11,589 nucleotides of DNA from T1Sed10-49 sp046498405. GTDB taxonomy: Bacteria; Actinomycetota; Nitriliruptoria; Euzebyales; Egibacteraceae. The stretch lies in assembly GCA_046498405.1 (NCBI GenBank), contig JAWOAS010000068.1, positions 1 through 11,589 on the forward strand. The letters are read 5' to 3'. The notes beneath the pieces are model-generated. The model was not told where the DNA came from. It saw only the letters and a list, made by a program, of their open reading frames with translations, and made no database searches. Below, one piece after another: positions 1 to 6,316 of this stretch. Position 1 is the stretch's first letter; the number at the start of each line of letters is the position of its first letter. A program made the translations under genes and the position numbers.

Positions 1-2
1 TG

Positions 3-167
3 GCGTGGGTCGACCGCCTGCCGCGCGGCGGCCTCGGCAAGGTCGCGCGCGACGCGCTGCCGCCGATGCGCGATGATGGGGGCGAGCGCACCGGCGGGGC
101 GCCGTCCGCGGAGGTCCCACCGCGGGCGGCCGGCCCTGGGACCGACGCAGGAGGACGTGATGAGTGA
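3..167 (+). CDS. AMP-forming acyl-CoA synthetase/ligase, C-terminal end (partial)
   Basis: Only the last 54 codons are in the window; the gene starts upstream. Frame 3 reads AWVDRLPRGGLGKVARDAL, which fits the closing A10 motif of the adenylate-forming (ANL) superfamily, usually LPRxxxGKxxRxxL. The lysine in GLGK would be the catalytic lysine that drives adenylation of the carboxylate substrate. After the motif comes a 35-residue tail rich in Gly, Pro, Ala and Asp, longer than is usual for this family and probably disordered. The TGA stop at 165-167 lies inside the next gene, an 8-nt overlap that suggests translational coupling. The substrate cannot be told from this fragment; fatty-acyl-, malonyl- or other acyl-CoA synthetases share this ending. 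Seen: motif, frame, stop. Inferred: the family. Confidence 0.68.
   Translation, partial: AWVDRLPRGGLGKVARDALPPMRDDGGERTGGAPSAEVPPRAAGPGTDAGGRDE
149..154 (+). promoter_or_regulatory. Shine-Dalgarno AGGAGG that sets the start at 160
   Basis: A perfect AGGAGG lies 5 nt before the ATG at 160. The same frame is open further upstream, with ATGs at 73 and 76, but these have no comparable site and would add an Arg/Gly-rich stretch that overlaps the upstream ligase. The site therefore favours the shorter 126-residue protein. Confidence 0.7.
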
Positions 168-540
168 CCGCGAGGACCGGCGGCTGCCAGGGCATCCGAC
201 GAAGAACCCGCAGCGCCTGCAGAGCCGCGACTACGACAGCGACTGGGCGCGGATCCCGTCGTGGGAGACCGACGGCGAGGAGGCGCCCGGCGCCGGCCCG
301 CGCGGATCGGTCGCCAACTCCGGGCAGCGCCTCGGCATGCGCCTGGTCTTCGCCGGCTTCGCCCTGCTCATCGTGACGTTCTTCATGCCCGAGACGGTCG
401 CGCTCTTCACGCTCCTCGGCGGGCTCGGCCTCCTCGTCGTGGCGATCGCGGTCTTCGCGACCGCCGAGCGCTTCCACGGCAACATGCACGGCGTCGGCAC
501 CCTCAAGCCCAAGCACGTGCGCAAGGTGCAGGACGACTAG
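160..540 (+). CDS. Small two-helix membrane protein of unknown function (126 aa)
   Basis: I do not recognise the family. Residues 1-57 are hydrophilic and charged, with Pro, Arg and Asp/Glu. Two hydrophobic helices follow at about 59-77 and 80-101, separated by a short turn (MPETV). A basic tail ends the protein (LKPKHVRKVQDD). With a long polar N-terminus and a basic C-terminus, both ends are most simply placed in the cytoplasm as a helical hairpin. There is no signal peptide, no cysteine and no metal or nucleotide motif. The start is ATG at 160, chosen for its AGGAGG. The gene overlaps the end of the acyl-CoA ligase gene by 8 nt, so the two are probably co-transcribed, but that alone does not give a role. 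The third-position GC bias matches the neighbours, so it is likely a real gene. Confidence 0.75.
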   Translation: MSDREDRRLPGHPTKNPQRLQSRDYDSDWARIPSWETDGEEAPGAGPRGSVANSGQRLGMRLVFAGFALLIVTFFMPETVALFTLLGGLGLLVVAIAVFATAERFHGNMHGVGTLKPKHVRKVQDD

Positions 541-624
541 CCACGGCCCCACACCCGCCCTGCCCGGGCCGGCACGACCCGCCTCCACGACATCCCCGTT
601 CGGCTATGGCAAACTTCGCCCACG

Positions 625-1971
625 ATGAAGTTCGTCAACCGCGAACGGGAGCTCGCCGCCCTCGACCGGGTCGTCGGGCGCACCCCTGGTCTCGTCGTCG
701 TCTCCGGACGGCGCCGCGTCGGCAAGACCGCCCTGCTTGACCACTTCGCCGGGCGGCTGGCCGAGGAGGGCCGACGCCGGGCGCTCTTCCTGCCCGGCAC
801 GCGCGCGCCGGTCGCCGAGGCGCTGCGCCGTCTCGAGGAGCGCCTGCGGGCGCTGGCCCCGCCTGCGCCCGGTGACCTCCTCGACCTCGGCCACCTCGAG
901 AGCTGGGACGCCGCGCTGGGCTACCTCCTGGCCCGCAGCCGCGAGGAGCCGCTGCTGCTCGTCCTCGACGAGTTCCCCTACCTCTGCGAGGGCGACCCCT
1001 CGCTGCCCTCGACGCTGCAGGCGCGCTGGGACCACCGGGGCGAGGCCGACCTCTCAATCGTCCTGGCCGGCAGCCACGTCGGGCTCATGGAGGACCTCGT
1101 CGCCGCCGACGCGCCGCTGTTCGGCCGCGCCGACGCCCACCTGCGCCTCGCGCCGTTCACCTGGCGGGAGGCCCCCCTGCTCGTCGACGGCGACGCCGAG
1201 GCCGCGCTCGAGGCGGCGCTGACCGTCGGGGGCATGCCGCGCTACCTCGGGCTGTGGGACGGCCGCCTCGACGCCCGCGCGAACCTCACCGCCCTGCTCG
1301 ACGGGCCCGGCGCGCCGCTCGGCGACGAGGGCCTCGTCGTCCTCCAGGAGCTCAGCCCCGCCTCGGCCGCGGCGCGCGTCCTCGAGCTCGTCGCGCTCGG
1401 CGCGCGCAGCTTCACCGCGATCCGCGAGCGCGCCGGCCTCGCGCCGGCGACGACCTCCGAGGCGCTGGCCTCGCTCGAGGGGCTCGGCCTCCTCGAGCGC
1501 CAGACCCCGGTCGGCGAGGACCCCCGGCGCACCCGCCGCGTGCGCTACGCCATCCGCGACCCGCTGCTGCGCCTGTGGCTCTCCCTCGTCGCGCCCAACC
1601 GCGAGGCCTTCGAGCTCGGCCGTGGCGAGCAGGTCCTCGCCGCCCACGCCGACCGCCTCGCCGAGGCGCAGTCGGCGGCCCTGGCCGCGGTCGCCCGCGA
1701 CTGGCTCGGCGCCCGGGAGGGCGCGGCCTGCGGACCGTGGTGGCCCTCGGGCGAGGACGCCCCGACCGTCGACGCGCTCGCGCTGCGCGACCGCACCCCC
1801 GCCGCGGCCGCCACGGCGCTGTGGGCCACGAGCGTCGACGGTGACACCCTGCGCGGGCGCGTGGCCGCGACGCTGGCGGCCAGCCCCTACGGCCGGCCCG
1901 ACGCCACCTGGGTGCTCGCCCGCTCCGGCACGGGGGTCACCACCCCCGAGGACCTCTACGCCGAGGCCTAG
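625..1971 (+). CDS. P-loop ATPase of the ATPase_2/DUF234 type (448 aa)
   Basis: The N-terminal domain is a STAND/AAA+-like NTPase. An N-terminal FVNRERELAAL box is followed by Walker A SGRRRVGKT (residues 27-35), Walker B LLLVLDEF (110-117) and a sensor-like strand IVLAGSHVGLMED (145-157). Residues about 245-300 look like a winged helix (TAIRERAGLAPATTSEAL, then a GLLER turn). RYAIRDPLLRLWLSLVAPN (about 305-325) is the typical entry to a DUF234 C-terminal domain, which in this family often has a nuclease-like fold. These proteins are widespread in archaea and bacteria and mostly uncharacterised; some are linked to mobile DNA or signalling. The ATG at 625 has no Shine-Dalgarno, so a leaderless or very short-leader mRNA is possible. 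It converges on the respiratory operon, 27 nt away, and seems functionally unrelated. Length is normal; no damage seen. Confidence 0.88.
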   Translation: MKFVNRERELAALDRVVGRTPGLVVVSGRRRVGKTALLDHFAGRLAEEGRRRALFLPGTRAPVAEALRRLEERLRALAPPAPGDLLDLGHLESWDAALGYLLARSREEPLLLVLDEFPYLCEGDPSLPSTLQARWDHRGEADLSIVLAGSHVGLMEDLVAADAPLFGRADAHLRLAPFTWREAPLLVDGDAEAALEAALTVGGMPRYLGLWDGRLDARANLTALLDGPGAPLGDEGLVVLQELSPASAAARVLELVALGARSFTAIRERAGLAPATTSEALASLEGLGLLERQTPVGEDPRRTRRVRYAIRDPLLRLWLSLVAPNREAFELGRGEQVLAAHADRLAEAQSAALAAVARDWLGAREGAACGPWWPSGEDAPTVDALALRDRTPAAAATALWATSVDGDTLRGRVAATLAASPYGRPDATWVLARSGTGVTTPEDLYAEA

Positions 1972-1976
1972 CCCAC

Positions 1977-1991
1977 CGCGACGCCCTCGCG
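1977..1991. terminator. Weak hairpin between convergent genes
   Basis: The 27-nt gap between two convergent stop codons holds a 5-bp stem, CGCGA/TCGCG, with a 5-nt loop. It reads the same on either strand. There is no T tract, so if it ends transcription it is not a classical intrinsic terminator. Confidence 0.22.
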
Positions 1992-1998
1992 CCGCGGC

Positions 1999-3222
1999 CT
2001 AGACGCCGGCGTAGCTGTGGAGGCCGACGACGAAGAGGTTGACGACGTAGTACGTCACCATGAGCGCCGCGAAGGACACGACGCCGATCCAGGCGGCGCG
2101 CCGGCCCCGCCAGCCGCTCGTCGAGCGGGCGTGGAGGTAGGCGGCGTAGAGCACCCAGGTGAAGAACGACCCCGTCTCCTTGGGGTCCCAGCCCCAGAAG
2201 CGGCCCCAGGCCTCCTCGGCCCAGATCGCCCCGGCGATGACCGCGAACGTCCAGATCGGGAAGCCGAAGGCGATCGTGCGGTAGGCCAGCGTGTCGAGGG
2301 TCTTGGCGTCGGGCAGATGGGGCACCGACCAACGGGCCAGCAGCCCGATCGCCGCGGCGACGGCCGCCGAGACCGTCGCGCCGACCGGCGCCTGGTAGAC
2401 CACGAGGGCGAACGGGCCGACGACCGCGGCGGGCACGACCCCGAACGGCCAGGCGGCCAGCACCCGACGCTGCTCGAGGGGGCTGGCGTAGCCGGCGCCC
2501 TCGACGGCGTCCCCGCCGAGGCGGTCGTCGGGCTGGTCGCCGCCGGCGGCGGGCACGGTGTCGTCGTCGGTGGCCAGGGCCGCGCCCTCACCCGCGGCGG
2601 TCCCGGCTCCGGGGGTCACCGACGCCGCGCCGACCGTCGAGCCGGCAAAGCCCTGCCCCGAGCGCGCGGCGACGCGGCGCTCGGCGGTGTCCTTGACGAG
2701 GTAGAGCGCGGTGGCGGCGAAGGCGACCATGAAGATCGACGAGGCGACCATCGCCGAGGTCACATGGATGCGGATCCAGTAGCTGTGCAGCGACGGGACG
2801 ATCGGGCCCGGGTCGGTGTAGAGCATGAGGGCGATCGCCATCGTCGTCGTCGCCAGGGCGAGGACGAAGCCCATGAGGTGACCGAGGCCGAGCCGGCGCT
2901 GGAGCACGACGAGGCCGATGACCACGGCGAGCAGCGACAGCATCGAGGAGTACTCGTACATGTTCGCCCAGGGCACCCGCTCGGCGGCGAGGCCGCGGGT
3001 GACGATGCTCGCAATGTGGGCGAGGACGCCGGCCGAGGCCACGACCGTGGCGGCGACGCCGATCCGCCGCCCCGCCCGCGTCGCCACGGTCTGCCCCTCG
3101 GCGACCTTCGTGAAGGCCATGCGGAAGAAGAAGCCGACCATCGCGAGGAGGTAGGCCCCGAGTGCGGTGTTGAACAGGGCGTTCGAGGCCGCACCGAGCT
3201 GGGGGTCGTAGAGCTCTGCCAT
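1999..3222 (-). CDS. ccsB: Cytochrome c biogenesis protein CcsB (CcsA/ResC family), System II heme handling
   Basis: With ResB this integral membrane protein exports heme and ligates it to apocytochrome c CxxCH motifs. The signature tryptophan-rich (WWD) segment is WGRFWGWDPKETGSF at residues 339-353. Candidate heme-handling histidines are H69 in an early helix, H153 (WIRIHVTS) and H402 (GLHSYAGV), the last two on either side of the WWD segment. About eight membrane segments are visible: 17-37, 55-72, 92-107, 115-135, 155-175, 256-298 (a pair), 315-335 and 352-366 with 378-400. A polar low-complexity stretch at about 180-250 interrupts them. The Trp usual after KET is Gly here. The ATG at 3222 shares one base with the resB stop (TGATG) and has AAGG upstream; a longer in-frame reading to 3510 overlaps resB and is rejected. 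At 407 aa it is somewhat longer than usual because of the insert. Confidence 0.95.
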   Translation of the reverse strand: MAELYDPQLGAASNALFNTALGAYLLAMVGFFFRMAFTKVAEGQTVATRAGRRIGVAATVVASAGVLAHIASIVTRGLAAERVPWANMYEYSSMLSLLAVVIGLVVLQRRLGLGHLMGFVLALATTTMAIALMLYTDPGPIVPSLHSYWIRIHVTSAMVASSIFMVAFAATALYLVKDTAERRVAARSGQGFAGSTVGAASVTPGAGTAAGEGAALATDDDTVPAAGGDQPDDRLGGDAVEGAGYASPLEQRRVLAAWPFGVVPAAVVGPFALVVYQAPVGATVSAAVAAAIGLLARWSVPHLPDAKTLDTLAYRTIAFGFPIWTFAVIAGAIWAEEAWGRFWGWDPKETGSFFTWVLYAAYLHARSTSGWRGRRAAWIGVVSFAALMVTYYVVNLFVVGLHSYAGV

Positions 3223-4832
3223 CAGCCTTGCCGCTCCTCCTCGTCGGGCTCCCCTGAGGTCGGACGCTGCGCGTCGAGCGCGCCGGCGAGCTCGTCGACG
3301 AGCTCGGCGTAGGCGTCGTCGAAGGCCTCGGCGCGCTGCAGGGCCACCCCGGCGACGGTGACCTCGCTGCCGCCCTCGACCGGGCGCGCCTCGGCCCAGA
3401 TCCGTCGCCGGTAGGCGTAGAGCGAGGGTATCAGCCCGGCGAGGATGAGGGCCCCGGCGGCCAGGAGGATCCCGCGGCCCGGCTGGTGGGCGACCTGGAA
3501 GCCCGACCACATCGTCAGCTCGGGGAAGGCGACCTCGAGGGCCCCGTCGAGCATGGCGGCGGACTCCCCCTCGCCGAGCTCGACGGCGTCGAGGCGCTGG
3601 CCGCCGTCGCGGTCGAACTGCGTGGCCGGCACGGGTCGCTGGAGCCCGAGGTCACCGACCCAGAGGTTGGCGAAGAGCCGTGGCTGGCCGGGCGCGGGGC
3701 CCGCCGAGATCGCCTCGCCGTCGTCGTCACGGGCGAAGTCGGGCACGAGCAGGATCTCGAGAGCGATCTGGGGGTCGGCGGTGGAGACCTTGGCCACCCC
3801 CGTCCAGGTGTTCGCCTCGCCCTGCCCGAGCATGACCTGATCGGCGAAGAGGTCGCGGTCACCGGCGCGCACCTCGACGCGGGGGGCCATGCCGAAGCGC
3901 ATCTGGTAGAGGTTCATCCCCGCGTGCTCGAGCCGCTGGTTGACCGCGACGCGCTCGCCAGCGCGGACCTCCTCGCCGTCCTCGAGGACGGTGACCTCCG
4001 AGACGAAGCGCTCCGGCGTGCCGTCCTCGAAGAAGGCGAGGTCGAAGTCGTCGAGGCGCACCGCGAAGCCCACGTGGTCCTCGAGGTCGAAGAAGCGGCC
4101 CGGGTCGGCGACGTCGTAGCTGATGCGGGTGTCGGCGAAGGACCGCCCCTCGGCGACGTTGACCTGCCCGACGAAGCCGAAGCCCTGGGCGACGACGATG
4201 CCGACGAGCAGGAGGTAGAAGGAGGCGTGGAAGAGCAGGCTGCCGCCCTCCCGCCAGCGTCCCCGCTCGGCGGCGACCTGGGCCAGCCCCGAGGCGGTCT
4301 CGGAGTCGGCGAGCCGCCGGCGGCGGTAGCGCCGGCGCGCGAGGCGACCCTCGACCACGGCGAGGGCCTGCTCGGGCGGCAGGCTCGTGCGCAGCGTCGT
4401 CGCGTTGCGCAGGGAGGCCAGGCCGCGCCCACGCGGCGGCGGTCGGCGCGCGTCGCGCAGGAAGGCGCGCCAACGGGGGATGAGGCAGCCGGTGAGGCTC
4501 ACGAAGAGCAGGACGACGATCGCGGCGAACCACGCCGAGCCGTAGACGTCGAAGAGCGCGAGGGCGTCGAGGATCGTCGCGACCTCGGTGCCGGGGCCCT
4601 CGAGCCCCTCGCGCCAGGCCGAGACCGTCGTGGGGGTCACCGGCTCCTGGGGCACGAACGTCGCCACGACCGAGGCGGCGGCCAGCGCGAGGAGCAGCCA
4701 GATCGCCGTCGACATCCGCCGCAGCCAGCGCCAGGCCCGCCGCGCGGTCTCCCATGGTCCGGGCACGTCGGGCAGCGCGGGCCCGCGCGCGGGCGCGCGG
4801 GTCGGCTCCCGGCTCGGCGCGGTCTGGGTCAC
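3222..4832 (-). CDS. resB: Cytochrome c biogenesis protein ResB, System II partner of CcsB
   Basis: ResB forms the heme-delivery/ligation complex with CcsB at the outer face of the membrane. Residues 1-38 are a Pro/Arg-rich cytoplasmic tail. Helices follow at 41-60 (TAIWLLLALAAASVVATFVP, a typical ResB start), 98-117 and 198-220. A large extracytoplasmic domain of about 225 residues comes next, then a last helix at 455-472. H202 (LLFHASFY) in helix 3 and H449 (QVAHQPG) just before the last helix are the conserved-looking heme-facing histidines. The C-terminal 65 residues are acidic and cytoplasmic. The outer domain is notably acidic (FDLEDHVGFAVRLDDFDLAF). The start is GTG at 4832, 4 nt after the ccdA stop; GAGG sits very close to it, so translation probably depends on coupling. 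At 536 aa the length is normal for an actinobacterial ResB. Confidence 0.94.
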   Translation of the reverse strand: MTQTAPSREPTRAPARGPALPDVPGPWETARRAWRWLRRMSTAIWLLLALAAASVVATFVPQEPVTPTTVSAWREGLEGPGTEVATILDALALFDVYGSAWFAAIVVLLFVSLTGCLIPRWRAFLRDARRPPPRGRGLASLRNATTLRTSLPPEQALAVVEGRLARRRYRRRRLADSETASGLAQVAAERGRWREGGSLLFHASFYLLLVGIVVAQGFGFVGQVNVAEGRSFADTRISYDVADPGRFFDLEDHVGFAVRLDDFDLAFFEDGTPERFVSEVTVLEDGEEVRAGERVAVNQRLEHAGMNLYQMRFGMAPRVEVRAGDRDLFADQVMLGQGEANTWTGVAKVSTADPQIALEILLVPDFARDDDGEAISAGPAPGQPRLFANLWVGDLGLQRPVPATQFDRDGGQRLDAVELGEGESAAMLDGALEVAFPELTMWSGFQVAHQPGRGILLAAGALILAGLIPSLYAYRRRIWAEARPVEGGSEVTVAGVALQRAEAFDDAYAELVDELAGALDAQRPTSGEPDEEERQG

Positions 4833-4836
4833 GGCC

Positions 4837-5640
4837 TCACAGCACCGTCTCGAAGCTGCCGATGAGCGGGCGCAGCGCGTTGATGAGCTCCTGCCACAGC
4901 CCCGTGGCGATCGCGAGGCCGACGGCGACGAGGAAGAAGCCGCCGATGACCTGCAGGCGCCCGGCGTTGCGCTGGAGGAACGCCAGCGCCCCGCCGGCGC
5001 GGTGGAAGGCCAGGCCGAGCACGATGAACGGCAGCCCGAGGCCGATCGCGTAGACGAAGGCCAGCAGCCCGCCCCGGGCGACGCTGCCCGTGGCCTGGGT
5101 GGCGGTCAGGGCGAAGATCGCCGACAGCGCCGGGCCGATGCACGGCGTCCACCCGACGCCGAAGACGAAGCCGAGCGGCATCGCCCCGAGCACGCCCTTG
5201 TCGACGGCGCGGTGGCTGACCCGCGCCTCGCGCCGCAGGACGTCGAAGGGCAGCAGCCCGGTGAAGGCCAGGCCGAAGAAGGCGACGAGCAGGCCGAGGG
5301 CGACCTGCCAGCGCCAGTCGGCGAGCGCGACGCTCACCGCCCCGCCGAGCAGGCCGATGAGGGTGAACGGGATCGCGAAGCCGAGGGTGAACAGCAGCCC
5401 CCCGGCGAGCACCCGCGCGCGCCCGCCGCGGGTGCGACCCGCCGCGAGCTCCGCGCCCGACAGCCCGGTCATGAACGACAGGTAGCCGGGCACGAGCGGC
5501 ACGACGCAGGGCGAGGCGAAGGAGACGATGCCCGCGGCGAAGGCCACCGGCAGGGCGAGCAGGACGTTGGCGTTGGTGACGAGGTCGCAGATGGCCCCCG
5601 AGCAGGAAACCTGCGCGAGCACCGCCGTCGTGCCCGTCAC
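4837..5640 (-). CDS. ccdA: Thiol-disulfide electron carrier CcdA
   Basis: CcdA moves electrons from cytoplasmic thioredoxin across the membrane to an outer thioredoxin-like partner, which keeps apocytochrome cysteines reduced. The two redox cysteines sit in the family motifs SFASPCVVPLVPGYLSF (C45) and GVGWTPCIGPAL (C167). About six helices are seen, at 27-42, 78-97, 112-130, 150-175, 190-210 and 230-248. Two further cysteines near the N-terminus (C13, C18) fall before the first helix and are unusual but may be incidental. The gene starts with GTG at 5640 and overlaps the tlpA stop by 4 nt (GTGA), a standard coupled arrangement. Position between the thioredoxin lipoprotein and resB matches the ResA-CcdA-ResB-ResC order of System II. 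At 267 aa it is a typical length. Confidence 0.95.
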   Translation of the reverse strand: MTGTTAVLAQVSCSGAICDLVTNANVLLALPVAFAAGIVSFASPCVVPLVPGYLSFMTGLSGAELAAGRTRGGRARVLAGGLLFTLGFAIPFTLIGLLGGAVSVALADWRWQVALGLLVAFFGLAFTGLLPFDVLRREARVSHRAVDKGVLGAMPLGFVFGVGWTPCIGPALSAIFALTATQATGSVARGGLLAFVYAIGLGLPFIVLGLAFHRAGGALAFLQRNAGRLQVIGGFFLVAVGLAIATGLWQELINALRPLIGSFETVL

Positions 5641-6239
5641 CGGTCGACCCCGGCGGCCTCGGCGGTGGCCTCCTCTGGCAGCGCCTCGGCGGTGGTCTCC
5701 TCGAGCAGCGCCTCGACGCGCGAGGACAGCGCGGTCTCGTCGACCTGGCCGAAGAGGCGCGCGGCGACGCGTCCCTCGGCGTCGATGAGGATCGTCGTCG
5801 GCAGGGCGCTCGCACCGATCCCGCCGAAGGCCGCGGCGATCGACTGGTCGGCGTCGTGCAGCGAGGGGTAGGGCTTGTCGAAGTCACGCTCGAAGGAGCG
5901 CGCGTTGGTCACCGAGTCGCGGACGTTGACGCCGAGCAGCTGCGCGCCCTGGTCGGCGTAGCGCTCGTGGACGGTGACGAGGTCGGGGGCCTCGGCCGCG
6001 CACGGCCCGCACCACGACGCCCAGAAGTTCACGACGACGACCCCCTCGAGGTCGGCCAGCGCCAGCGGCTCGCCCTCGAGGGTCTCCCCGGCGACGTCGG
6101 GGGCGGGCTCACGGTCCTCCGGGGCGAGGTCGACGCTGCCCGAGCCCGAGACGAACCCGGCGCCGGACTCCGTCGGCGTGCCGCCCGCGCACCCGGCGGC
6201 CAGCAGCGCGAGGGCGAGGAGCAGCAAGGGGCGTGGCAT
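5637..6239 (-). CDS. TlpA/ResA-like thioredoxin lipoprotein
   Basis: This membrane-anchored disulfide reductase should take electrons from CcdA and reduce the CxxC of apocytochromes before heme attachment. A lipoprotein signal peptide occupies residues 1-16 with lipobox LAAGC, so C17 would be lipidated. The thioredoxin fold follows: VVVVNFWASWCGPCAAEAP with the active-site pair C77/C80, and a cis-proline in SALPTTILID (P147). The last ~25 residues are an acidic Ala/Glu/Thr tail built on a 9-residue repeat. The ATG at 6239 is chosen because it begins directly at the signal peptide; the frame stays open to 6629, but that stretch lacks coding character and overlaps the next gene. No Shine-Dalgarno precedes the ATG. 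At 200 aa it is normal. A role in cytochrome maturation follows from the immediate ccdA-resB-ccsB context. Confidence 0.92.
   Translation of the reverse strand: MPRPLLLLALALLAAGCAGGTPTESGAGFVSGSGSVDLAPEDREPAPDVAGETLEGEPLALADLEGVVVVNFWASWCGPCAAEAPDLVTVHERYADQGAQLLGVNVRDSVTNARSFERDFDKPYPSLHDADQSIAAAFGGIGASALPTTILIDAEGRVAARLFGQVDETALSSRVEALLEETTAEALPEEATAEAAGVDR
5656..5709 (-). repeat. 27-bp tandem repeat at the 3' end of the tlpA-like gene
   Basis: A 20-nt core at 5656-5675 recurs 27 nt later at 5683-5702 with one mismatch. A third, weaker copy trails to about 5720. In protein terms it gives 9-residue units such as TAEALPEEA and TAEAAGVDR after the folded domain, so it changes tail length without touching the active site. 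Confidence 0.6.
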
Positions 6240-6249
6240 GGCCCGCGCC

Positions 6250-6255
6250 AGTCTA
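6250..6255 (-). promoter_or_regulatory. Possible -10 element (TAGACT) just before the tlpA-like gene
   Basis: In the 77-nt gap between the 265-aa gene and the tlpA-like ATG, the minus strand carries TAGACT, which fits the actinobacterial TAnnnT pattern. It ends 10 nt before the ATG, and that ATG has no Shine-Dalgarno. A transcript from here would be nearly leaderless. No good -35 is seen, so this is tentative. Confidence 0.25.
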
Positions 6256-6316
6256 GGTCGGGGCCCCGCAGCCGACCGCCCGGCCCGCGGCGACGAAGCC
6301 CGCCGCCGCCCGGGGC

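Noticed and set aside
73..159. Starting the small membrane protein at 73
   Set aside because: No ribosome binding site there, Arg/Gly-rich composition, and deep overlap with the ligase fragment; the AGGAGG before 160 is decisive.
2017..3312. A 431-codon open frame on the plus strand
   Set aside because: It is antisense to ccsB and composed mostly of Arg, Gly, Asp and His; no motif.
3223..3510. Extending CcsB upstream by 96 residues
   Set aside because: The extra part overlaps resB, is Arg/Pro-rich shadow sequence, and the TGATG junction gives a natural start.
3486..4865. A 459-codon open frame on the plus strand
   Set aside because: It is antisense to resB, whose helices and conserved histidines are clear. 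Its product is an acidic/Arg-rich low-complexity string.
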